DNA of 64,000 bases from Emydura subglobosa (taxonomy: Eukaryota; Chordata; Testudines; Chelidae): NCBI GenBank assembly GCA_007922225.1, contig ML679966.1, positions 39,027,943 to 39,091,942 of the forward strand, read 5' to 3'. The position numbers were made by a program, and so were the translations under genes. A model generated the notes under the pieces. It was not told the DNA's origin, made no database searches, and worked only from the letters and a program-made list of their open reading frames with translations. This document shows positions 21,586 to 33,157 of the stretch, piece after piece (the first letter of the stretch is position 1; each line of letters begins with the position of its first letter).

Positions 21586-21906
21586 ATGTATGGCTTTCTG
21601 GTTAGCAAATGCACATCGTCAGGGGTATTTCAAAATTAGGCATAGCCGTGCAGTAGACTACAGTACATACTCTGTCCTAATTTCTTGTCTTTTCATGTTT
21701 TTGTTTTGAGACAGGAGGAAAAGTGAGTAGTTTCATTTTTACTTTTTAAGAGTCAGGGAAAATGCAGGGCGAAGGAACTGTTCTTGAGCAACTGGAAAGG
21801 ACAAAGCAGAATGTGGTAAGATGAGTCATTAAGAATAGTAGCCCTTCAACCAGTACTGTCAAAGCCCCTTTCAAAGTTTGTAGATTATTTCTGCAACAGT
21901 CAGTCA

Positions 21907-21922
21907 TTTTTTTTTTTTTTTT
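21907..21922. repeat. Poly(T) tract
   Basis: Sixteen uninterrupted T residues. Confidence 0.95.
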
Positions 21923-22015
21923 GGATCAAATGACAGTCAGCAGGACCAAAGGGTTCCCTGATTGCCTAAGGGCCTGCCTCCTTTTTGTTGCAGAATCAGA
22001 TGCAAATTTATAACT

Positions 22016-22136
22016 AGAGCTGGCCAAAATTCAGAATCTGAACACTGCCTGTGATTTGACAAAAATTAATTGAACTTGATGTGGTAATATGAAATGTTGG
22101 GGTTTGATGAATCGGCATTATTTTCCAACCAGCTCT
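22016..22136. mobile_element. Small MITE with AGAGCTGG ends
   Basis: The left end agagctggccaaaattcag and the right end ttttccaaccagctct form an inverted repeat (agagctgg / ccagctct perfect). The outermost bases can also be read as a TA target duplication (15-16 and 36-37 of the 22.0 and 22.1 kb ends), which would suit a Tc1/mariner-type insertion. The right-end sequence agctcta recurs at 50870-50876 and 62106-62112. There is no coding capacity. Confidence 0.55.
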
Positions 22137-23564
22137 ACTTGTAACAAGATATATGTTGCTAAGATGTTTATATTATTTAACAAGGATTTCATGTCTAAAT
22201 TGCTAATATCCCCAGAAAGTAACCCTGTCCATATGCATGTATTTTCTCAGACACTATTCCTTTTCCAAGAATTATACCGCAAGTACATCTAGACTGACTG
22301 TGCACAGCAAGGGCATTTAAAGCAAATGAAAGACAGGAAATTTTGTCCTAGAAGACTGAGTATGCTGGAGCTGAACTTTGCACACAGGAAATGAAAGATG
22401 TGATGTGACTGGGAGAAATGTGTGTTTCATGTACTGAAGTCAGAGCTCACTAGTGCTTACTGCTGTGATAAATGAAATGGGAGAAATGCTTTCAAACTTG
22501 AATATACATATGATAGTATTGCTACCAAACCTACAGCATTATTCAGTGTGACTTTGCAGGAATTCTTCCTAAGTTGTCTCTTACTTCCCAGAATGGAATA
22601 AGACCAGCTACAAAATAACATTAAAAATAGTAAACTTCCACCAAATGCAATCGTGCCTAGTTTTTTTATTTTTATTTATTTATTTTTCTTTGGGGGGGCG
22701 GGAGGAATGGCTTAGCAAATTTCTACTAAAATACAGTAATATCAGATATTATAAATATTTGTTTGGTTCCAGGAACACTCACAAAATTAATTTAAACCTC
22801 CTGACAGACCTTTGGTTATAGAAGTTTTTTAAAAAACTCTTGATTACATTTTGGTGGTCAGAAATATCACTTTCCAAGCTAACTACTCTGTATATTTTTA
22901 TATCTTTTTTTGTTACTGTAAAGAACAGCCTATCTTTTTTCTCCTGAACAAAATGTTATTCAATGCATGAAGAACTTCAAACAGCATAAAAGCTTCAGTT
23001 CTCAAAACCAATTCTAAAAAAACCTGCTTACTATAATAACATTTTTAATTCAGCCTATATACACTAGTTTATCAACATGCTCCTAAACTAAAAACCTGTG
23101 CAATTGTTGTAGAGATTAAGATGTGGTACCAGGATACTTTACTTTCTGAGCTTCCTCCCCTTTGATAAAGGACATTCAGATTGCACAGCAACAACTTCTC
23201 AATTTTTGTTTCATCAGGAAAGGAATATTTTCTTAGTAACATAATAAAGTAACACCAACCACTGATTTTTTTTGGCACACTCATAGTGATTTATTTTACA
23301 TTTATTATTTGTTGATATTAAGGTAGCGTCTAGCCAGGACCAGAGGTAGGCATTGTACCAACACATGAAGACATGGGGTGAAATACTGGTCCCAATGAAG
23401 GTGCTGGGAACTCATCTATGCTTGTTGTTTGAAATGGTTGCAATCTAAGCATAGACTGTGGTTCTCCTCATTGCACACTGCCACAGTTAAGATCAGGTGA
23501 GGTGATTGAGCTAGAGTTTATTTTGGTCTGAATAGAAATGCTCGTGGGTGTTGAGTGGCTGTAC
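22137..23564. other. Unannotated A+T-rich stretch
   Basis: Low-complexity T/A-rich sequence lies at 22660-22690, followed by a G-rich run at 22692-22704. The remainder shows no gene or repeat family that I recognise. Confidence 0.5.
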
Positions 23565-24089
23565 GGGTATGTCTACACAGCACATAGTGGGACCCGAGCT
23601 TGTGGATTCTTGTTTCCAAGCCCACCTTTTAAGTATCCACACACCAATGGGACCCCTGGCTTTCACAACCAGCCTGGCATGTCAATATCATATTACACAG
23701 ACCCGAGCCAGAACTTCAGCTTTTCTGGGCATGTACATTGTATCCCAGGTTTCCTTGTCAGCAAAAGCTGCTCTGAGGATTGTTTCATAGTGGGTTGTGG
23801 GAGAACTTGTCTATCTGTCCCATGGAAGATGACCAGAAGTGTTTGAGGTGTTTTTAGCCCACAAACTCAGCCAGCTGAACTGCTTTGTCTGCATGCTCCC
23901 TACAGCCAGAGACAACATGGATCCCCACCCTGGTGGAAGAATTTCTCTACCTCATGCTCTCAGTACTATTTTGGGACCCAGGCAATGAATATGCAAGATG
24001 CTGGTGGAGATTTGGGTGGCAGTTCTTGAACTGCTGAAGGCACCTCTCAAAGGAGGCTACTGACATGTCAGTGTCTCAGCTGATGCTGC

Positions 24090-24800
24090 TCATGCCTTTT
24101 GTTCCTTAGCCACAGATTTCCCTCTGTGTAGACCATTGCTTCTGGAGCAGGCTACAAGCACAGACTAGTGGGATCCCATTGTCATGCAGACCTGGAATGA
24201 CCAGCCTGGGTCCAGAACTTTTTCATGAAGAAGCAGACATTCCTACCCTCTAGTGCGAGGGCAGTCACAGGAGGGCAGCCATAGCAGTCTAGCAAGTCAC
24301 TATTGCAATCTGGAAGCTGGCTACCTCAGACTGTGACAGGTTCATGGCTAACCGGTTTGGAGTTGACAAATCAGATGTAGAGGTTGTTGTGGTGGAGGTT
24401 TGTGAGGGAGTCAGAAGTGTGATGAACCCAAAGTGGTGGGCATTACAAATGTTCCTGAAATAATTGCTGGTTTTGAGACAATGGGCTTTCCAAACTCTGC
24501 CATTGATGGGACTCATGCACCGATAGTTTGCCTTCTGCAAGGAGCACATGTGTACATTAACCAGAAAGGGTACTAGGGCGTCATTATGCAGGCCCCAGTC
24601 AAGCAGAGAGGCAAATACATAGACGCTAACATGGGATGCAGTGGCAGGGTACCAGGGTGTTCCAGATATTGGGACTTTATCTTCATGGACAAGCTGGGAC
24701 ATTATTCCCCTCAAATGACATTGTTACAAATGGAGTCACTGCCCTACTGTTGTTCTAGGTCAACCCCTCTTGCCATGGTTTATGAAACCATGCCCTGATT
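24090..24800 (+). pseudogene. Harbinger DDE transposase relic
   Basis: The frame is broken by several stops and shifts, but the order of blocks is that of the family. TSTD-stop-WDPIVMQTWND near 24158-24200 comes first. It is followed by IAIWKLATSDCDRFMANR and FGVDKSDVEVVVVEVCEG (24302-24412, helix-turn-helix region), MGFPNSAIDGTHAPI (24481-24525), YINQKGY near 24553, VKQRGKYIDANMGCSGRV (24598-24651) and PLLPWFMKPCPDF near 24765. The first catalytic Asp is kept (codon 24505-24507). The second is Lys (24601-24603, VKQRG where VDHRG is usual). The third acidic region was not found downstream. Confidence 0.75.
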
Positions 24801-25210
24801 TCAGTACTTGCATGTGTACACAGCTGACCATGTACATATTTGTGTATGTTCTCCATACCTGTGCCAAGTGTCCACATATACTGTGCTGGAGATCAGTATA
24901 GTGCTGTGCACACACGTATACTTGTGTCCACACGGCCCATTTTGTTACACAAAGTTGGTGCTACCATGTCAGGGGTGGTATCCCAGGAGACACTCTAGGA
25001 ACCACCTTGCTGTGCATTGTTGATACTCTCCTCCCACCCCTTCATACACTGCCGAAGGCAGTTCTTGTTCACCTCTTCCTCCTACCAAATTGGAAGGAAG
25101 ACATGGAGAAACTGGATGATGATCTGGTTCTTCTCCTGCTCCTTATTACGGGACATGTGTTTTATGTGGTGATGTGGGCGAATGGCGAGATGCAGGATGG
25201 AATTGGGGAA

Positions 25211-25794
25211 TTTGATGGGGCATTGGCTCTACGTGGTCTCTTTGGAGTTAATAGAGCCCTAGGGAAGCTGCACAAGAGGCAGCCAATTACTGGGGCTGAG
25301 AGGAGCAGCCAATCAGGACCAGGCAGGCCTATACAAGAAGTGCTGCAGGGGCAAGCATGGTTAGTTACTCCCTGGAGAACTGGGTGCCTGGCAGGCAGCA
25401 GGAAGCAGCAGCAGCAGCAGCAGCTAGCATCCTGGACAGAGCAGTGCTGCTAGCAGGGACCCAGGGAGCTACAGCAAGATCCTGGCTGGCTGCTGGGGTT
25501 GGCAAACTAAGGTCCTGAGGCAAGGGCAAAGAAGGTGCTGGGACCGAGGGGAAGTGGCCTAGGGAAATGTACTGAGAAGTGGGAGAGGATGCAGTACATG
25601 GCTGCCATTTACAGGATCCCTTGGCCGGGACCCAGAGTAGTGGGTGGGCCTGGGTCCATGAGGAAGTGATGTGGGTCCTGGAGCAGAGGTGATGGTGGGC
25701 GAGGCACCACCGGGAGAGGGTGTACCAACCTGCAGAGCTAATCCCCAAGGTGACCAGCAAGAGGTGACAATGTGATGAGTGGAGCCCCATTACA
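25211..25794 (+). mobile_element. LTR nested in Harbinger, related to the LTR at 34.9 kb
   Basis: It shares with 34878-35625 the ordered blocks agccctagggaagctgcac, aggcagccaat, agaggagcagccaatcagg, gggacccagagtagtgggtg and gctaatccccaaggtgacca. The TATA-like ctatacaag lies 119 bases from the left end, compared with 124 bases in the other copy. It is about 160 bases shorter through internal deletions. The left terminus is degraded (tttgatgggg) and the right terminus is attaca. No coding sequence adjoins, so it is a solo LTR. The insertion is younger than the Harbinger that it interrupts. Confidence 0.7.
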
Positions 25795-25807
25795 GGGAGG
25801 AACTGTC

Positions 25808-25980
25808 TGACCTGTTTCCCACTACAGAAAAGATGTGGACAAATCGGAGAGAGTCCAGAGGAGGGCAATAAAAATGATTAGGGGGCTGAGGTGCGTGACT
25901 TATCTGGAGAGGCTGAGGGAACTTGGTTCATTTAGTCTGCAGAAGAGAAGAGTGAGGGGGGTATTTGATAGCTTCTCAGA
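25808..25980 (+). mobile_element. CR1 LINE fragment (reverse transcriptase C-terminus)
   Basis: The sequence gaaaagatgtggacaaatcg through aagagtgaggggggtatttg closely follows positions 352-492 of the CR1 at the left edge. It encodes the RRAIKMIRGL and LRELGSFSLQKRRVRG stretch. Both ends are truncated. It sits directly next to the nested LTR. Confidence 0.85.
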
Positions 25981-26140
25981 TACAGTTTTGTAGACATAAT
26001 TTCTCATGCTCTTGCAGAGGTCGAATGCCTTGCTTGCCTCTAACCACAGGTTAACCAAGATTTGGCTGTGTTTCTCTGGCTAGATAGCAGCACGCTTGAT
26101 GCAGGACTTCATCTTACTGCTGGCCATAGCTAATACACAT
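25975..26140 (-). pseudogene. Myb/SANT-like protein relic of Harbinger
   Basis: On the minus strand the blocks MASSKMKSCIKRAAI, a stop, PEKHSQILVNLWLEASKAF and MRNYVYKTVSEKL follow the trihelix pattern (Trp/hydrophobic helix, LLxLWxE, RNxxxYxxVSxxL). The sequence ends where the CR1 piece begins, so the C-terminal half was separated from it or lost. A start codon is present at the expected place. The internal stop marks it as dead. Confidence 0.55.
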
Positions 26141-26487
26141 CAACACTGATAGTTTTGTTTCCAGTTGAGATGGAAAAGAAGGTTAAATGCCACATAGCTG
26201 CATTTGAACCAGGACCTTGCTTCTGGCTCCTGGGAAGTGAGTGGCAAGTTTTGGAACTGAAGGTTTGAGAAGCACAGCTCCAGGGGATTGTGGGGAAGGT
26301 GTTGGCAGACTATCCACACCCAAGTTTGGTGGCCGAGACTTGAGCTGTGTCCACACTGCAAAAATGCCTGGGCTCTGACCCAACCTTTGGGTTCCTGGAC
26401 CACGTCTGATTTCTATGTGGATGGAAGGGGGACTTTGGCTTAAATGTGAGTCAAAGCCTGGGCCTAGTGCTGTGTAGATACACCCAG

Positions 26488-27762
26488 GCATTCAGTTCCT
26501 CTCTGTAAATTTAGCCTGAATCCGATGCCCTTCATTCAGGTCATATTCCAGGCTCATTCCCTCTCCCACACCCTGAATCTGAAAACAGTGAAGTGTGAGC
26601 GGTTGTTAGAGCAGGATTTGTTGTGGGTTATTTTCAGTTGTTGCACTTAAGTACTGATCATGCAAATACTTAAAACACATGCTTACCTTTAAGCTTGTGA
26701 GTAGTCCCACTGACTTAAGTATATTTGTCTTTTGTCTGCAGTCCATGGAGTCGTCATGCTGTGCACTGCTAAACAACCACTGTGTTGCATCCCAGAGGTG
26801 TTTGCACTTCAGTGGTAGATGAAGCAATACCTCTATGTACACTTCATAAATTATCTTGGGATACTTTGACACAAGATGTTACCGAGGGCTTATCTGAGCC
26901 ATACTGGCAAATCGTTTTTTGTTTTTTGTCAATCAGTGGTATTAACAGGATTCTTTCTTACCACTGTTTACTTTTTCCATATCACAAGGGAAAAAATCAA
27001 TATTAATATCATTTCTACTGATTCATGCAGTGACATTAACAGGGAAAAAATACTAATAGCTACTTGAAAAGAAGATACGTTTATTGAGGATGATGCATTG
27101 AAATATTTAGCCCATGATTCTTCAGTCTCTTAATTTGCATTCTCTTTATTCTGCAAAGAAAAAAGAACCATGATTCAGAACTACCTTTATAGGTTTCCTT
27201 GTCAAGTTCCCTGGGATATACCAGGCGTACAAAAAGTTTGAATTGAATTGTCAGGATTCATTAAACTGCATCTTAAGTTGAAATTCATTTTCTGCCATGA
27301 ATGGAAGCTTATAAAATTATAGATCCTCTAGGAAAGGATATCTGGATTTCTTCAGCTATGAGAATTGCATTTTCAAAGGTGCTCAGGAGACAAAGGGGTC
27401 TGACTGCAAATGCTTATGTATAGGAGTCAGTGAGAATAATCATGTGTTTATAGGGTTGGACCCTAAGAGAATAGCAGATATACAGTGTGAGGTGGAGGGG
27501 AGAGGAGATTGGAAAAAATAAAGATTTGTTGTCCCTACTTAGAAAATGCAGGAAAATTGTTCACTTAATCAACCAAATATTGTCAACAACAAATTTTGCT
27601 GATACCATTATTAATCCAAATGGATTGGGCTTGGATGGAAAATACTAGAGCTCTGGGAAGTGGTGATGACAATTCAGTAGTAGGCACTCCTCCTTTAATC
27701 AGTATTGAACCAGTGCTCTAACATATCTGATATCCCTATTTTCCTGGAATTATCAGTAATAG
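26488..27762. other. Mostly unannotated stretch
   Basis: At 26640-26730 there is an inverted copy of the catgcttaaagt-type dispersed repeat (tacttaaaacacatgcttac, gtagtcccactgacttaagt). The rest shows nothing that I can assign. Confidence 0.4.
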
Positions 27763-28015
27763 GCCATATCTACACTACAAAGTTTTGTCAGAATACCTAT
27801 GTTGGCCAGAGATGTGGGGGAAAAACCTACCCCCAATTGACAGCTATTCTGGCAAAACCCTCAGTGTAGACACGTCTATACTAACAGTAGACTGTTTCTG
27901 GTGGCATAGCTAATGTCATTTGGGAAGATGGCATGACTATGCTGACAGAAACTACTTCTCTTGGCATAAGCTGAGTCTATGCCAGGGGTCTCTGCCAGTA
28001 TAGCTTATTTAGTCT
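27763..28015 (+). mobile_element. Harbinger-type MITE, right end missing
   Basis: The left end ggccatatctacactacaaa with gttttgtcag resembles the terminal sequence at 13322 (taaactacaaagttatg). An internal inverted copy reads ctggcaaaaccctcagtgta gacacgtctatac. The usual right terminus was not found, so the element appears truncated near 28015. Confidence 0.5.
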
Positions 28016-28126
28016 ATAGTCTTATTTCATCCTGTTTTCCATACTGTATATAGTGTTGCTGATATTTAACTTACATATTCAAAAACCATTGACAAAGTGA
28101 ACTGTGTTTAAAAGGACCTTCTACAG

Positions 28127-29147
28127 CAGTGTTTCTCAACCTTTTAAGTAGCAAGTACCCCCTAACTTCTGAAAATGTTAATAAGTACCCCAACACTCAA
28201 TTTTCCACAGGATTTTATATTTATGGACTAATGTGTGCCATATGTTGGAAGAAGGGCTGAGTAGATAAGGCCGTGATATGACAGATGTCAGATCTAGTGT
28301 GGGTAGGGTTACCACCTTTACACCAGGGGTGCACAACTCAAGTATGTACCTGGGCTAAAGGTGATGTTGGCCAAAGCTAGGAGGCTTTGAGCAGCATGTC
28401 AATGCTGGGGAATATAAAGCACTGCGCCAAATTTTTTGCCATAGATTTGAGAGGAGGAAGAGGTGAGAGAGACAGGAAAAGAGGGTAACTGGTAAGATCT
28501 GCACCTGTCATAGTTCTCAATTACACTGCTCAGCTAGAGCAGTGAAATTGACATGTTTTCTGGGCACTGGGCTTTGAGCCAGGGAGGAGGGCTGCCACTT
28601 GGGCAAGTTGCAGGCAGCTGCTGCCAGCCCAGGAGGTGGGCAACTGCCACCCAATCCGAGCTGGGGCAGAGGAGGCTTCCATGTCAGCTGGGACCCAGGG
28701 ATGTGGGCACGTGGCTGCTGCCTGTGTTCAAGCCGGGGCACTGGCGGTGGTCCCTCGGCTCGGAGCCAGGGCATGGGTGGCCGCCACCCAGATGTGAACC
28801 CAACTTGCAAGACGCAGAAGGCTGCCACTGGGCTCCCATTTCGGAGCTGGGACCCGGTGGGAAGCAGGGGACTGCTGCCCGTCTCCCCTAGAAGCTAGCA
28901 GCTGCCGCCTGCCTCCCAGCTGGGACTGGGTGGGAAGCAGGGTGCTGCTGCCCGCCTTCCCCAGAAGCTGGGGGCTGCCACCCACCTCTGAGCTGGGACC
29001 GGGTGGGATATGGGCTGCTGCCGCCCAGCTTCCCCAGAAGTTGGCGGCTGCCGCCTGCCTCCCCTTCACTCTGTTTCTCCCCAGGTATCTCCTACCTATG
29101 TCTCATGTATCCCCAGAGGTTCGCGTACCACAGGTTGAGAAACTATG
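28127..29147. mobile_element. hAT-type element with GC-rich minisatellite core
   Basis: The ends cagtgtttctcaacc and, reverse-complemented, catagtttctcaacc are hAT/Charlie-like terminal repeats. The flanking 8-mers ttctacag (28119-28126) and ttctatag (29148-29155) match at seven of eight positions, a convincing hAT target duplication. The interior has an A+T-rich left part and a GC-rich tandem repeat (28687-29065). No transposase motif is visible, so it is non-autonomous. Confidence 0.8.
28687..29065. repeat. 73-bp period minisatellite
   Basis: Units begin with gctgggac at 28846, 28919 and 28992, exactly 73 bases apart. Each unit contains gctgctgcc(c/g)-like blocks and a ccccagaagct block. 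A more diverged unit starts at 28687 (gctgggacccagggatg), 159 bases before 28846, or about two periods. Open frames through this region (on both strands) are a by-product of the GC-rich repeat. Confidence 0.85.
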
Positions 29148-29213
29148 TTCTATAGCTAACCACATTTGACAGTAGACTGTCTTTTCCGATGTCCAGCTGC
29201 CCTGTTTGGGCTT

Positions 29214-29570
29214 AAAGGCTTTTAAGTATGTGACCACTTAGGTGCCAGGCATTCAGCCCTGCAGGGAAGCCAGGGACCAGCTTTGATCTACAGATGAGCA
29301 CCTAATTGATCAGACTCCCCGGTTGGCTGAAATGTGCCACCATGCCTGCTCTTAAGCCCAGCAGCAGCACCAGCCCAGTGGCTGCTCAATGCTTACACCT
29401 GCAGCTATGATAGTTCTTGTGCCTGCATTGTTCCCAGCCTTGCTCCAGGCCTTCTCTTGCCATGCTTGTTTCCTGATTCCTGCTCTAACACCTGACCTCT
29501 GACTCTAGCTCCAACAACTTGGCCTGGCTACTCATGCCCTGGTCAATGACATTAGGTTTATACCTTATAT
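29214..29570 (+). other. C/T-rich LTR-like segment, unclassified
   Basis: Contains ctcttaagcccagcagcagc and a pyrimidine-rich series of cctgattcctgctctaaca / cctgacctctgactctagct type. This resembles the U3/R part of LTR elements that I associate with turtles. No TG...CA ends were found. Confidence 0.3.
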
Positions 29571-30530
29571 ATTGAACATTCTTGGATCCATGCTGAACTT
29601 TAATTTACCTGATATCAGAGAATTCTGTACCAATTTTTTGCTCATGCTTCCTCTTCAGCTGCTGCCATTGACAGGTGATTAAAATGGGGCATTCACACCC
29701 GAAGGAGTTATTTCACTTTCTGTAGTCTCTGATTGACAGAGAAGGTGAGAGATGAAAGTTCAAGCAGATTGTTGCAAACGAGATAATTTTGTATTTTGAG
29801 TTTACAGCTGTGAAGGGAAAATAGCACTTTATAATACCAAGCAGAAGAAAGGGGGAAAAAATTCTGCCCATCGCTCAAAAACATCTGTCCAATTATGGCT
29901 TTACTTTGAGTTTTCTAGTAACACGGATTGAGGAAAGGTTGTATGTGGGATTCAACAAAATATTTCACATAATTTTTGCAATGTTCTTTGAGAGAGAGAA
30001 TGGAGTTTAGAGGAATGCAAACTCCAGGCAACTGATGACACCAGTGAAAATGGATGGCTTTTTTTTATGAAGCAAGGCAGTTTTTCCGTAAGTAAAACTG
30101 CCTTTGCAGCAGGTGAAAAAGATGTGCAAGACCCGGGCATTTTAAGCTCTGATGATACATAGCTAGTGAAAAATTTTCAGAAACAGGTTCTCAGAGGATT
30201 GCTTGCATACTCTTCTCCCTGAACCCTTCTTCTTTGAGAGGTTATATTTTCCCGGAAACAAAGAGATCCTGACCAGTGATCCACTGAAGGCACTGCTATT
30301 CTGCACTGAATCACAGTCACTGGAATGCTTTTTGGTGGGGGGGGGTTTAATTAAATAAATGTTCAGTAAAATTTACCCAGGCTGCAAGTATTACTGGGGG
30401 ATAGTACAGTTGTGAGTCAGTGCACTACAACTGTCTACCAGGAAGACCATTAGCTGAGATGCTGTGTAATGTTTTGTAGCCACCAGTTGGAAAACATTCA
30501 GCTTCATTTCTCTTTCAATAAATAGCAGTG
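29571..30530. other. Unannotated stretch
   Basis: Nothing supportable was seen. A G tract lies at 30337-30346. Confidence 0.5.
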
Positions 30531-30619
30531 AATCATAGAATATTAGAGTTGGAAGGGACCTCAGGAGGTCATCTAGTCCAACCCCCTGCTCAAAGCAGGA
30601 CTAACCTCAGCTAAATCAG
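30531..30619 (-). mobile_element. CR1 LINE 3' end
   Basis: The plus strand starts aatcatagaatattagagtt and continues ggaagggacctcaggaggtc and atctagtccaaccccctgct. This is the reverse complement of the CR1 tail seen at 740-831. Confidence 0.93.
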
Positions 30620-32917
30620 TTTAGTTCCTCCTTCCAACCTCCTGTTTTACTAATTTTCTTGATTATTTTTTTGTTTTTTTGGGGGCGGGGGGAAGCCATT
30701 GTAAATTACTAGCTCTATTTTCTCACTCTCTCTTCACCCCCTCCCCCCAACAAATTACAGCACCCCCATTGAGGAGAATGTGAATGCCAAACAGTAGACT
30801 ATATTCAGCCTTGTGTGAGTGGACCAAACTCCCACTGAAGTCAGCAGGAATGGAACCTGCTTATATTAAGGCTGAATTAAGCACATCTCGGCAAGTGATG
30901 TGCATATTTTGTTCAAGAAAGAACATGGGGCCCAATTAATCATTGCTCTACAGCCCCTTTACACTAGCAAGGCTGAGGCAAATGGGCCATGCCCAAAGGT
31001 AGGATAAGGTCCCTCTGGGAATTCCTCTGGTGCAAGGGGCATCTCCAGTAGTCCAGGCCACAGAGGATGGGGCATGGATTGTTAAAAGGAGGGAGGTGGC
31101 AGAATTTGGGGGTGGGAAAAGTGTATGGCTAGGGTAGATTCTCACTTCTGCAAAGCCATATAAGGAATCTTTGAAGAAGGGTGCAAGTTTAGACAGCCTG
31201 GAGGATTGTCCTACCCTGCACAAAGGGCCATACTGCCTCACACAGCCCTTAAATATGGAAGGTTCAAGCTACACCCTCTTTGCTCCTGCATTGGTACATA
31301 TGCCGGACAGGAGCAAATCTGCCCCTTTATATACTTATTGGAAAGGGGAATGGTTGGAGGAAGAAGATTATGGTGCATAATCCCAGTGGGAAAACATTCT
31401 TGCTTCAGTGTTTTCTTGGGATCCATCTTCATGCTCAGTGAAAGCAGTGGACCAAGTATCATTACACTCCCAATGGGGCAGGAAATATTGCCAGTTTTCA
31501 CAAGGGAAAAATATCACAAATTCAGTGTTTTCCTTCTGTAAATTACTCACTAAATTCTGGGGATGGAGAAAGGGAAGCTGTTCGCACTCTGAAAATTTTG
31601 CAAAGAGAGAACTTTGAATTTTACAGTTTTACAGTGGTAATTGTAGGTGGTTTTATTTTTTTCATATGTAGAGTGATTCTGGAAGCAAATATTAGTGGAG
31701 TATCATAGCATAAATGTAATTATGTTTGAGCAGACTGTTCATACTGAGAAACCTAGTAATCCAAAATGAAATATTAGAAGCAGAATTAGATCCTTATGTT
31801 AGTAGTCTAATCCTGTTGAATGGCTTTCTTTAGTGCCTGTGACCATAGTATCTAAGTGCTGAACAGATAAATTAGATCCACATAGCAAAGTATAGAGTAG
31901 AGTTAATGGAGTATTCTGCTCTTCACACTTTGTAGGTTCTAGGATGTTCTGCTTGAGATACATACATTGATTTTCTTTTTGGAAATCATTCCAGTTATGG
32001 TGGGAAAACTTTATTTAGAAGGTGAGTTTTGTAGCCTATTCTGAAAGTGGTCAAATTTAGACTGATCTCCACTAGTAGCTCATTTTGCAGTCCAGCCCTT
32101 GGCCAGGAATAATTTAATCCAATGGCACTTCAAGAGGTCCATTAACTGTAATTAGATACTCTTTCTGCATAAGTGGAGATGACCACATCCAGATAGGCTC
32201 TCATTACAGAAGCCATTCCAGTATTCCATGAACACAAACTTCTCTTTACCCCGTTGATGCATTCGTTGGCTAAGAAATGAGTTTATACTGATTATGTTCT
32301 GTCTGCTCTAATATGGCCACTGAAAATACAGGCATTTGCAGTTACTGTACAGTTACTGATAAATAGTCATATAGTCATTATGCAAATTATGGACCACTTG
32401 GTCAGAGTGCGGAGAGCTCTCATATTTCTTGATTATGCCGCTCATGGGTCAGTAACTGTACAACAGCCCTTCTCTATTATTAGCTAAAGCAATTCCATTT
32501 CAGTATAATTTAAGCTTGTTAAACTTACCACTCTTCTCAGTCTGGTACCATTCTCTTCACAACTAACATACTGTAGTGTGACTATCTTATTGACTAGTAC
32601 CCAATTACAAGTTTGGCCCAGGCAAGGACCTAAGCTCACTGTTAAATTAATTGGCCTCTGACTTAACTAGACACAATAAATTACTGTACACCATGCATGC
32701 CATCTCCTCTGTTATCCAGAGGCTTTTACTTGAAAGGGATATTTGCAATGCCTTAGAGACATTGTGCTGTGTCTTCTTTGTTCTAAGCTTTGAACTTTAA
32801 CTGTAAATTCAGATTTGTCTCCTAATTGTGGTGGTATTTGGTGGTATGACCATACTCCTGCTTTGTCAGGTAAAATGTGTAAATGATGTCTTCATAAATA
32901 ATTTCTGTTATGTCTCA
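30620..32917. other. Mostly unannotated stretch
   Basis: At 30825-30885 the motif aaactcccactgaagtcagc belongs to the tcaatggg-type dispersed family. Short open frames around 30948-31617 overlap on both strands and have no domain signatures. The remainder is unassigned. Confidence 0.4.
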
Positions 32918-33157
32918 GGGCTGGTCTACACTGGCGATGGCAGTCAATGAGAGTAACGCAAGCTACGTTATGTACATTACGTAGCTTGCGTATGTCCCAT
33001 CAACATACTTACGTTGATGTACCGCAGTATCCTCACAGCGCTGCATCAATGGGAGATGCCCTTCTGTTGACGCAGCCTACCTCCTTTCGGGGAGATGGAC
33101 TACTGGTGTTGACCATCGAGCCGCTCTCCCATCGATTTCTGCAGAGTAGACATACTC
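32918..33157. mobile_element. MITE with strong internal hairpin
   Basis: The left end gggctggtctacactggcg and the reverse complement of the right end, gagtatgtctactctgcag, form a diverged inverted repeat of the same gtctacact type as the Harbinger ends. A hairpin with a 13-bp perfect stem lies at 32956-32991. The element is richer in CpG than its surroundings. It has no coding capacity. Confidence 0.65.
32956..32991. repeat. 13-bp perfect stem hairpin
   Basis: acgcaagctacgt (32956-32968) pairs with acgtagcttgcgt (32979-32991). The 10-base loop itself contains the palindrome atgtacat. Confidence 0.95.

Larger units (their letters stand above)
23565..26487 (+). mobile_element. PIF/Harbinger DNA transposon relic with nested insertions
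   Basis: The left end gggtatgtctacacagcac and the reverse complement of the right end, gggtgtatctacacagcac, match at 17 of 19 positions. The transposase relic is on the plus strand (24090-24800) and the Myb/SANT-like relic is on the minus strand (25975-26140), so the two genes are convergent as in the 13.3-kb element. An LTR (25211-25794) and a CR1 piece (25808-25980) lie between them and account for part of the 2.9-kb length. Flanking trinucleotides do not match, so exact borders are uncertain. The last 150 bases could be a separate MITE of the same family. Confidence 0.7.

Noticed and set aside
24289..24714. 141-codon open frame on the minus strand
   Set aside because: It is the antisense shadow of the Harbinger transposase relic on the plus strand; its own sequence shows no domain.
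25007..25868. Open frames of 148 and 167 codons
   Set aside because: They run across the junction of the Harbinger relic and the nested LTR and so cannot represent one gene.
28560..29060. CpG-island promoter
   Set aside because: The GC-rich stretch is a tandem repeat inside a transposon with few CpG steps and no adjoining exon.
28517..29169. Several open frames of about 80-113 codons
   Set aside because: They follow the GC-rich 73-bp minisatellite and repeat with it.
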